From Rhizobium sp. CB3090 (GTDB lineage: Bacteria > Pseudomonadota > Alphaproteobacteria > Rhizobiales > Rhizobiaceae): 64,000 nucleotides of DNA. This document shows, one piece after another, positions 51,989-59,551 of this stretch; the stretch's first letter is position 1; every line of letters starts with the position of its first letter. The translations under genes were made by a program, and so were the position numbers. The notes beneath the pieces were generated by a model that did not search any database, was not told the origin of the DNA, and worked only from the letters and a program-made list of their open reading frames with translations. The stretch is taken from positions 1,984,001 to 2,048,000 of the forward strand of contig NZ_CP121662.1 of the NCBI RefSeq assembly GCF_029714285.1, in the 5' to 3' direction.

Positions 51989-54900
51989 CTACCTCTTCAG
52001 AGCTGTTGCGGTGATGTTGCTTTCGTTCCAGCCGATGGTGTTGCCGGGGCAATAGATCTGCAGGATGTAGGTGTGGTTGCCAGCGCCGGGGGCATCGTAC
52101 AGGCCCGAGACGGCCACAAGGCCAGCCGTATAGGTGGTCTGTGTCGTGCTGCCGTTGCTGCCACCGGTGCCGGTGACGACGGTCTGAACCACGCCGAGAT
52201 AGTAGGTCTGGCTGAAGATCGCCGTTCCGTCACGGAAGATGTTGACGCCGATCGGCTGGGAGTTCTGGCTACCGCCATTCTGGTTGTATTGACCAAGCGT
52301 CATGGCATCGATCACGACGCGGCCATCGCCGGCGACATTGACGACACAGCTCACTAGATTGACCGTGGCGTTAGCGCTGATGTTCTGCGTGCCGGCGACC
52401 CGTCCCACGCCCACCCCGGTAACAGCGCCGCCCGAGATGTTTGATGTGCCGACCTGCAAGGTGCCGATGACGGCCGAGCTGATGTTGACCGCACCAAGGT
52501 TGGCGGTGAGCGCGTCCAGGCTGTTGACCGAAATCTTGTTTGCGGTCACCGAACCATCAACGATCATTTCCGCGTTGGTGGCTCTGCGCAGAACCGGCTT
52601 AGACCAATAGCAGGACGAACCCGTTCCGTTGGTCCTGGCAACCTGTAGGTCTACCTGCAATTTAACCCAACCCGTGGGGACGGTGAACTTACCTTGGAGG
52701 CGGGTCCATGCATTCTTGACGGTTGTCGAGGCCACTGTTTGCCACGATTGCGTTCCGCTGGGCGAGGTTAGTTGCGCAAACAGGTTCGCAGTGTTGGTAT
52801 CCGTATTGTACACCCACACGTCAAAGAAATAGCTCTCACCCGCCGTTACAGCGATCGGGTTTGACATGGCGCAGTCACGGCCAAGTGACTGAAGCACCCA
52901 CCCGGCAGCATCGCCCGCGCTGCTCTCGAAATAGAAAGCCTGTTTGCCCTGTACGGTCCAGCCGTCGAGTGAGCCTGCCCCCCATCCGTTATCGGCGATG
53001 TTGGAGAAGTCAGTCAGGACAAGTTGCTTGGCCGTAATCGCATCCGCAGCGATATTGGAAGCGCCGATCGTATCGGCGGCAATCTTGGCGCCCGTAATCG
53101 TAGCGGCTGCGATGGCCGCAGCCGTGACCGAACCCGCCGCGAGTTGTGCAGCGGTGACCGACCCTGCCGCCAACTGCGTTGCGGTGATCGTGGCGGCGGC
53201 GATCTTAGCCGCCGTGATCGCGCCAGCGACGATGCCGCCGCTGGTGATCATAACAGTGCCGCCATCGCTCCAGGGCGTGAACTCCGATGCATTCGCCGGG
53301 CAGCGGCACAGCATCGGCTTGTTGATGAACATATAGCTATCGGCTTGCCCGGCATCCGTTTCGTATTTGCGGAAATGGATAGCTGCGGCAACGGCGTTAG
53401 CAGGGGCCTGCCCGACGCACCGGAGACGTGTCCAGAGGTCAGGATTGGTCGAACTGCCGGCGACACCGTTGTTCTGATTGGCAGTCGTATAACCGATCGC
53501 CGAACCGTCAGCCGCGATCCACTGTATGCGCAGTTCCGTCAAGCAGCGATGGGCAGAAACGTAGGCCGAGACTTCGAACCAGTCACCGGGAGCGCAGGGC
53601 ATGCCGTAGCTTAGATTGCCGGCCAGGCCAGGGGCATCCGGCCGCAACCATCGAACGTCGCAGTAATAATTATTTCCGGTCGGAGCACCGTGGTACAGGA
53701 ACAGTGTTGGGCTATTGGGTCCAGCCCAGCCTCCGGGCTGCCACTGCCTGATAGCGAAGACTTGTCCCGGTATGGTGCCGCTATTGAAGCCCACGGCCCA
53801 GCAATCCGTGCCCATAGTGAAGCCTGCGTTCTGGAGCAGGTTCTTGCCGGAGCCGACCGCCAGCGCATTGGTGGTGACGGCATTGGCAGCGATCTTGTCT
53901 GCAGTCACCGCACTGGCCGCGAGCTGCGAGGCCGACACCGCACCCGCCGCGATCGAGCCTGTGGTGACAGCATTCGCCGCGATCTTGTTGGCCGTAACAG
54001 CGCCGTCTTCGATCATGACCGCACCGGTGGCTTTGCGCAGCGCGGGTTTGGCTATGTCGTATGATCCGCCGTTGCTGGCCGTGCCGGGGCGTGCGGTAAG
54101 CTGAAGATTGAATCTTGCCGGGATGCCACTGCTCGCCACGGCGGCAGGAATGTTCACCAGCGCCTGCACCTTCGTCCAAACTGTAGGGACGTCAGCCGCG
54201 TTCGCAAAATACACCTGCGGCCATACTGTGTTGGCACTCAAACGATCTGAGACCGACAAGTAGCAGCCAAATGGTGCTGTGGGCGCACCGTTCTTCCTGA
54301 TATAGAACTCGACATAGTAGCTGTCCCCCGCCGAGCAAGGCATTGAGCCAGTTATCACAAGCTCGGGGTCGAAGATCGCGTAGTCAATCGCGCCGTTCGC
54401 GTCAGGAATGCGGATATAGTTCGGAGCAGGGTCTCCCGATGCTCCCACAATCCGGCTGGGTGCTATTCCACCGCCCAACACCCATCCATCCGTACCGGCC
54501 GCTCCCTGATCGAAGAACGGATTGGTGATCATATTGGCGAAATCACCAATGGCGATGGATTTGGTGGTGACCGCATTTGCGGCAATGCTAGCAGCGGCCA
54601 CTGAATTAGCCGCAAGTTTAGTGGCTGTAATTGCACCATCGACAATGAGATTTGCCGACGCCTTTCGCAGGAAGCTGAAACCCCCGAACGAGATATTACC
54701 GTCCGTGTTGTCCCGCTGAACGTAGATGCGAAGGATCGCCCCGAAGGCATTTGCAGGTGGGATCATCGTAACGGTGTAGGTCTGCATACCTGAAGCCGTC
54801 GTCCCGCCCGATGTGTCGAAAATGGTGGTATAGACATCAGGATTGAGCACCTGACCCGTGGCGTCCGTCCAATGCACGCGCGCCCAAGCACCCATCTTGG

Positions 54901-57751
54901 TGCCCGAAGTACGGAATGCCTGACCCGAGACAAGATATTCCTGCCCAGGCACGATCGGAAGCGCATCCGACTGGACGATCAACTGGTAACCGGCCCCGGC
55001 GACATAGGTGTAATCCAGCGAACCCTTGCTGTTAAATGCCTGTGCCGCCACTGGATTGACGACCGCATTGGCCGGTCTGGAGAACCAAGAATCGGAACTC
55101 TGCAATTGGTTGTCGGGAATGAGGTTTTCCCAATCCTGTATGACCAGATTTCGTGCCGTCACCGCGTTCGCAGCGATGTTATTCGCGACGACCGCGTTGG
55201 CCTGCAGTTTCGGGGTAGAAATGGCGTTGTCGGCGATCTTCGTAGTCGTAATCGCGCTGTCTGCCAATTTGCTGGCGTCAACCGCTAACGGCCCAAGCTT
55301 GGCATTGGTGATAGCGGCGTCCGCGATCTTGGTGGCGCTGATCGTACCGTCTGCAATTTTGGCGGCGGTCACCGCAAGGTCTGCCAACTGCGCGCTTTGA
55401 AGCTGCCCGCTAACGTCGGTTGCAGCCACGGCGGCGGTCCATGCGCTGTTATGGTAGCGATATAGCTTGCCATCCGTCGTCAGATAGACTTGCCGCCCTT
55501 CCACATTGCCGGTGGCGGGCAGCGTGCTTACGATTTCGACAGGCTTGATGGACGATGCGAACTTTGTGGCATCAACCGCCTGACCGGCGATCTTGGAGGC
55601 GGTAATGGCCGCATCGGCAAGTTTCGAGGATATGACAGAGCTATCGGCAAGGATCTGATTGGTCACTGCCGCGACCTGCAACTTCGCCGTCGATACCGCT
55701 GCGTCGGCAAGCTTCAGATTGGTAACTGCCTCGTCCATGATTTTTTCGGCAGTCACGGCCGCATCGGCGATCTTCGAAGCGATGATTGCGCCGTCGAGAA
55801 CGTCACCCGATTGGATCAGGACGTTCGGCGTCTTGACCGCAAGCCAGGCTGACCAATCCGTGGCGCGGTTGGATTTGGGGATGTAGCGGCCCCTCGCCTC
55901 GTAGTCGGTGTTCGACAACATCCATTGCCCCGAGATCACCCAGGAGAATGGCGAGGCATACCGGGTACTGTCGCTGTCGAAGACGATATCTCCGGTTTCC
56001 TTTAGGCGGACTTGCACCCACACACGCTCGACGTCGTCCATATCCGCCGCACAGCTGATTTTGATCGCCGGCCGGCGATCGATGCCACCGGCGTCTTTCA
56101 CGGTTGCCGGCTCGACGGTCCAGCCGACCATTGGCTGGGACGGCGGCGTAATCGGGCCGAGCCAGCCGGTAGCAGTGGGCAATTGCAGACCGCTGTGCCA
56201 GTCGTAGTCGGCGGGATCGACTTCCTTCAGTGTGACGACGATCAGGAAATTCGGCTGTGGTTCGACCTTGACGACAAGGAATTTCTTTTCGTCGTAACCG
56301 TTGCGCGCCGAAGTCCACGAAACGACATCGTTCGGCTCCAGCGGATAGGCGTCCGGCGGCAGGGATATCTGATGCACGCGGAAGCGCCGGTAGTCCTGGA
56401 TCATGGCCAGGCCAACACGCTGCACCTGATTGGCAAACGGAACGGCCGGTAACTGGATCTGCGCCGGCAGGCGGCGATTGCCGTCCTGAGCTTCGAGATC
56501 GGCATTGTAACGGCCGGGCGCATCCTTCGTCGCCCACTTCTCGGAGGGCTCCGGATAGGTCGCCTCGATGGCGTTGTAAGTGTCGGAAAGTGACGGGAAA
56601 GGCTGGAAATCCTGTTCCTCCGTCACGATGATATCGTCATCGGAGAAGGAATAGACAGCGCCGCCGGGCGTGCTGATCAGCACCTTGAAGATGCCGCCGA
56701 CTTCGGCCATGCGGCCGTTGCAGCCCTTCAAGAGTTCGGAGATCACATCGAGCGGCTGTTGATCACACTGCACTTCGTAGCCGGCGCGGAACGCCGGTTC
56801 GCTGCTACCGTTGTCGAGCGTGACAGAGGCATCGCAAGCGTTTGCCGCCGCCATCCAGTTTGCGGCGGGAAGGCAGAAGGCAGCGATATTCTGGCCGCCA
56901 TAGACCCATTCCGACCCGCGGTAAACGCCGCGCGCCAGATTGTAGATCATTACCGCCGGGTTGCTCGTCGGCTCCCAGCTCGCGGGACTGTCCCAGCGAT
57001 GGGTGCCATTGCCGCCGACGGATGAATCCTTGCGGATATCGTAGAGCGGCACTGGATGCGGCTGGTAAAGGCCTGCGGGAATGCCGGAGAACAGATCGGT
57101 ATTATAGCGCGCCGTCAAAATGACGACCTGACAGCCAAGGCCGACCATCGTCGGCTTCCAGGGCCGATCAGGATTGGCGCCGAATTTCGCGGTCAGGAAG
57201 GCGTCGGCGCTGGACTGGGTTCCGTCAAGAAATTTGATCCAGAGATAGTCTTTGCCTTTCACGCGATATTGCAGCACCGGGAAACCGCGCCCATCGGGAT
57301 GCGGCTCTTCCCAGAGCACGCCGACCTGCTGGTCGTCGATCCAGACGCTGGTGAGACCGCGCTCGCCGGCATAGTTGGGCAGGTTGCCGACTTCGATGAC
57401 ATCGGTGAAATAAGCGTTCGGCGTCTTGCCGTCCTCACCCCAGGAGCCCGCATATTTGCGCCGGCCGGCAGTGGCGTAGCTGCCGATGATGAAGGACATG
57501 GGGTGGTCGTCGCCCATGCTGATTTCCAGCTTGGCGCCGGCCTGCTGCGGCTGGTCTTTCTTGGCCAGGGCCTTTTCGACGAGCGACAAGCCGATATTGA
57601 TGGCAACCGTAAGCACCAGCTTGCCGATGACGCCGACCGAACCGATGAATTGGGAAATCGCGGCGATCGCGGCAGTAATCGGATCGGCATGCGCCGCATC
57701 CGCCATCAGCCAGAAGCCGAGGACGTTCAGGATCAAAATCAAAATTCTCAT
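51989..57751 (-). CDS. giant J-like tail tip / receptor-binding protein
   Basis: About 1920 residues from the ATG at 57751 (GAGGT upstream; the frame can be opened further). Residues 1-22 look like a signal or anchor segment, followed by a hydrophobic helix typical of J proteins. A phage tail-tip domain spans to about 560, and an FN3-like part follows near 560-645. From about 647 there are 10-11-residue repeats of the type AITxxKIADxAVT. Then four successive modules beginning at about 875, 1072, 1302 and 1582 (NLIPDNQLQ, NMITNPFFD, NLLQNAGF, NIADNGWG) each look like a beta-sandwich carbohydrate-binding unit and are linked by more repeats. The end contains LDALTANLGAVNISSAVIG and a final beta domain. 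It should set host specificity. Confidence 0.9.
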   Translation of the reverse strand: MRILILILNVLGFWLMADAAHADPITAAIAAISQFIGSVGVIGKLVLTVAINIGLSLVEKALAKKDQPQQAGAKLEISMGDDHPMSFIIGSYATAGRRKYAGSWGEDGKTPNAYFTDVIEVGNLPNYAGERGLTSVWIDDQQVGVLWEEPHPDGRGFPVLQYRVKGKDYLWIKFLDGTQSSADAFLTAKFGANPDRPWKPTMVGLGCQVVILTARYNTDLFSGIPAGLYQPHPVPLYDIRKDSSVGGNGTHRWDSPASWEPTSNPAVMIYNLARGVYRGSEWVYGGQNIAAFCLPAANWMAAANACDASVTLDNGSSEPAFRAGYEVQCDQQPLDVISELLKGCNGRMAEVGGIFKVLISTPGGAVYSFSDDDIIVTEEQDFQPFPSLSDTYNAIEATYPEPSEKWATKDAPGRYNADLEAQDGNRRLPAQIQLPAVPFANQVQRVGLAMIQDYRRFRVHQISLPPDAYPLEPNDVVSWTSARNGYDEKKFLVVKVEPQPNFLIVVTLKEVDPADYDWHSGLQLPTATGWLGPITPPSQPMVGWTVEPATVKDAGGIDRRPAIKISCAADMDDVERVWVQVRLKETGDIVFDSDSTRYASPFSWVISGQWMLSNTDYEARGRYIPKSNRATDWSAWLAVKTPNVLIQSGDVLDGAIIASKIADAAVTAEKIMDEAVTNLKLADAAVSTAKLQVAAVTNQILADSSVISSKLADAAITASKIAGQAVDATKFASSIKPVEIVSTLPATGNVEGRQVYLTTDGKLYRYHNSAWTAAVAATDVSGQLQSAQLADLAVTAAKIADGTISATKIADAAITNAKLGPLAVDASKLADSAITTTKIADNAISTPKLQANAVVANNIAANAVTARNLVIQDWENLIPDNQLQSSDSWFSRPANAVVNPVAAQAFNSKGSLDYTYVAGAGYQLIVQSDALPIVPGQEYLVSGQAFRTSGTKMGAWARVHWTDATGQVLNPDVYTTIFDTSGGTTASGMQTYTVTMIPPANAFGAILRIYVQRDNTDGNISFGGFSFLRKASANLIVDGAITATKLAANSVAAASIAANAVTTKSIAIGDFANMITNPFFDQGAAGTDGWVLGGGIAPSRIVGASGDPAPNYIRIPDANGAIDYAIFDPELVITGSMPCSAGDSYYVEFYIRKNGAPTAPFGCYLSVSDRLSANTVWPQVYFANAADVPTVWTKVQALVNIPAAVASSGIPARFNLQLTARPGTASNGGSYDIAKPALRKATGAVMIEDGAVTANKIAANAVTTGSIAAGAVSASQLAASAVTADKIAANAVTTNALAVGSGKNLLQNAGFTMGTDCWAVGFNSGTIPGQVFAIRQWQPGGWAGPNSPTLFLYHGAPTGNNYYCDVRWLRPDAPGLAGNLSYGMPCAPGDWFEVSAYVSAHRCLTELRIQWIAADGSAIGYTTANQNNGVAGSSTNPDLWTRLRCVGQAPANAVAAAIHFRKYETDAGQADSYMFINKPMLCRCPANASEFTPWSDGGTVMITSGGIVAGAITAAKIAAATITATQLAAGSVTAAQLAAGSVTAAAIAAATITGAKIAADTIGASNIAADAITAKQLVLTDFSNIADNGWGAGSLDGWTVQGKQAFYFESSAGDAAGWVLQSLGRDCAMSNPIAVTAGESYFFDVWVYNTDTNTANLFAQLTSPSGTQSWQTVASTTVKNAWTRLQGKFTVPTGWVKLQVDLQVARTNGTGSSCYWSKPVLRRATNAEMIVDGSVTANKISVNSLDALTANLGAVNISSAVIGTLQVGTSNISGGAVTGVGVGRVAGTQNISANATVNLVSCVVNVAGDGRVVIDAMTLGQYNQNGGSQNSQPIGVNIFRDGTAIFSQTYYLGVVQTVVTGTGGSNGSTTQTTYTAGLVAVSGLYDAPGAGNHTYILQIYCPGNTIGWNESNITATALKR

Positions 57752-57857
57752 GGACCGGGCGACCTCGAAAGACGCATGGGAAAAAGCGCGCCGCCGGTTG
57801 GTCGGCAGCGGCATATCACTGATAGGTGACAAAGAAAAAAGCGGCGGTGTTGTTGGC

Positions 57858-58286
57858 TCAGCCGACCCTGAAGGCTCGCTTCGCGTCGAGCAGATCGACC
57901 GTGCCGAGGCCGGTTTCGCGCAGCACGAAAATGCGCTCGCCATTGACGACGCCGAGGGCGTAGCCGAAGGGGCCTTCGTGCGGGATCGCGGCGATGTCGC
58001 CGATATGGGCCTGGCTCGGATAGATCTCCGGCAACATGCTGGCGACGAGATCGGCGAGATTGTCGAAGCCCGCTGCTTTCATGGTCTTCAGCGCGCCGGC
58101 GGCAGTCGAATATTCGCCGCGAAACTGGGCCGCGCAATCGACGCCGGTGATCGCGAGCACCAGATTTCCGGCAAGACCCGGGCCGCAATCATGGCTGCCC
58201 CAGGCAAAGGGCGTGCGCTTCAGCCGATCGATCTCGGCGACAAAGCGGGCACGCCAGTTCTTGACCCTCACAAGATCATCAATCAT
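57858..58286 (-). CDS. NlpC/P60-like tail peptidase (DUF6950-like)
   Basis: 142 residues from the ATG at 58286, which overlaps the previous stop (ATGA). The Cys34 region WGSHDCGPGLAGNLVLAITG and the later HIGDIAAIPHEGPFGYALGVVNGERIFVL have the form of NlpC/P60 tail peptidases, which open peptidoglycan during injection and sit between the tip proteins and J. The usual catalytic His of the second motif is not obvious, so activity is uncertain. Confidence 0.8.
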   Translation of the reverse strand: MIDDLVRVKNWRARFVAEIDRLKRTPFAWGSHDCGPGLAGNLVLAITGVDCAAQFRGEYSTAAGALKTMKAAGFDNLADLVASMLPEIYPSQAHIGDIAAIPHEGPFGYALGVVNGERIFVLRETGLGTVDLLDAKRAFRVG

Positions 58287-58903
58287 TTCTGCCCCCAAGG
58301 TATCTGCCAATTGGCGACGGTGCTGGAATAGAGGCCGAACTCATCGCCGCTGCGGCGCTTCTGGCCCTCATAGGAGGATTTGGCCGGGTTGGTCCGTTCG
58401 AGCATGGCGATGGCGGCGGAGATGGCGGATATCTCGATGTCCCCATCCTGCCCCACCGCCGGCGTCTTGATCGGAGCGCCATCGGCAATGCCAAGAAAGG
58501 CGATTTCCGGCACTGCGCTCGGAAGGCGCGTGCCGGTATCGAACGACACGTCGTGGATTTCGATCGGCGCCAGCCGCAGATCGTAGCCGCGCACGAGCTG
58601 TTGCACGGCGGGCGCGATCTGGCCGATGGTGATGGTCACGGTCTGGATCGTCAAATCCGCCGTGCGCGGGATCGGGCTTACCTTCAGATTGAGGCCGCCA
58701 TAATAGGTCCGCGCCTCCGGCAGACCGGTGACGCCCGAGGTGACCGTGATGTTGATGTCGTCGTCGCCGGTCCAGAGGCCGATCGAGGCAGGCGCACCGC
58801 TGGCGAGATCCTTGCCGGTAATCCATACGAAACGACGGGGCACGAGCCCCTTGTCGCGCGCGCCGGTCAGCGCCGCGAAGAAGGCGGAGGTGATGTTCTT
58901 CAT
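58283..58903 (-). CDS. phage tail-tip assembly protein
   Basis: 206 residues, mainly beta (VWITGKDLASGAPASIGLWTGDDDINITV, YYGGLNLKVSPIPRTADLTIQTVTITIGQ, RGYDLRLAPIEIHDVSFD), ending with the charged YEGQKRRSGDEFGLYSSTVANWQIPWGQK. By position (between the distal-tail-like protein and the peptidase) it corresponds to the DUF2163-type protein of other tails. The sequence match itself is not certain. Translationally coupled to the peptidase gene. Confidence 0.78.
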   Translation of the reverse strand: MKNITSAFFAALTGARDKGLVPRRFVWITGKDLASGAPASIGLWTGDDDINITVTSGVTGLPEARTYYGGLNLKVSPIPRTADLTIQTVTITIGQIAPAVQQLVRGYDLRLAPIEIHDVSFDTGTRLPSAVPEIAFLGIADGAPIKTPAVGQDGDIEISAISAAIAMLERTNPAKSSYEGQKRRSGDEFGLYSSTVANWQIPWGQK

Positions 58904-58906
58904 CGT

Positions 58907-59551
58907 CTATTTCTTCTGAATGACCTTAAAGGTGGCGCCCGAAGTGATCGGGCCGCTCGCGGTGCCGGGATTGTGGCTGCCCGGCATGACCAGGCATTTG
59001 CAGGCCGGCAGCAGAAGCGTCACGCCGAGACCGGCGGCAAAACCCGCCGGCAGATGCGGGAAGACGCCGAAGACGGGCGTAGTCCCCTGCCCGTCGGCGC
59101 TTCCCGTTTCCGAGACTTCGAGAAAGGCATAGCGGCCGCCATAGCCGACCTGCATTTTGTCGCCGACGGTCAGCCGATATCCCGCCGGCAGGCCCTTGAG
59201 GCTGAGCGAAGCATTGTCGCCCCCGAGCGCCGCAATGCTGACGCTCGCGGCCCCGAGCTTCGTCCCGTCCGGATCGGCCTGCGGATATTTCGACAGCGGA
59301 TCATAAAGAAAAAGCGCCTCCTGGGCGCCGTGTAGCTTGCGAATGCGGGCGGCGATCTGTTTCGCCTCCGCATTGTACATGTCGGCCAGCGTCACCGTGC
59401 CGATCCAGAGCGGCGGCGCCAGTTCCGCCTGCCAGACCCGGCCATCGCCGGAGCCGGAAAGCTCGTCATTGCGCTGAATATCCCAGACGATACCGGAGAT
59501 TTTCAGAAGATCGGCAAAGGCCGGCAGGCTGTAGGGATAGGAAACGGCCAT
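58907..59551 (-). CDS. distal-tail-like phage protein
   Basis: 214 residues with a beta-rich pattern (LKISGIVWDIQRNDELSGSGDGRVWQAELAPPLWIGTVTL; HGAQEALFLYDPLSKYP; KMQVGYGGRYAFLEVSET) and a C-terminal Cys pair (LLPACKCLVMPGSHNPG). Its start shares one base with the tape-measure stop (TGATG). Gene order makes it the distal tail (Dit/DUF2460-position) protein that joins the tail tube to the tip. Confidence 0.78.
   Translation of the reverse strand: MAVSYPYSLPAFADLLKISGIVWDIQRNDELSGSGDGRVWQAELAPPLWIGTVTLADMYNAEAKQIAARIRKLHGAQEALFLYDPLSKYPQADPDGTKLGAASVSIAALGGDNASLSLKGLPAGYRLTVGDKMQVGYGGRYAFLEVSETGSADGQGTTPVFGVFPHLPAGFAAGLGVTLLLPACKCLVMPGSHNPGTASGPITSGATFKVIQKK

Noticed and set aside
52400..55850. 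Many short repeated stretches that could suggest a repeat array or CRISPR
   Set aside because: They are imperfect and in frame, and encode the KIADxAVT linker repeats of the receptor-binding protein. There is no uniform repeat/spacer pattern and no cas gene.
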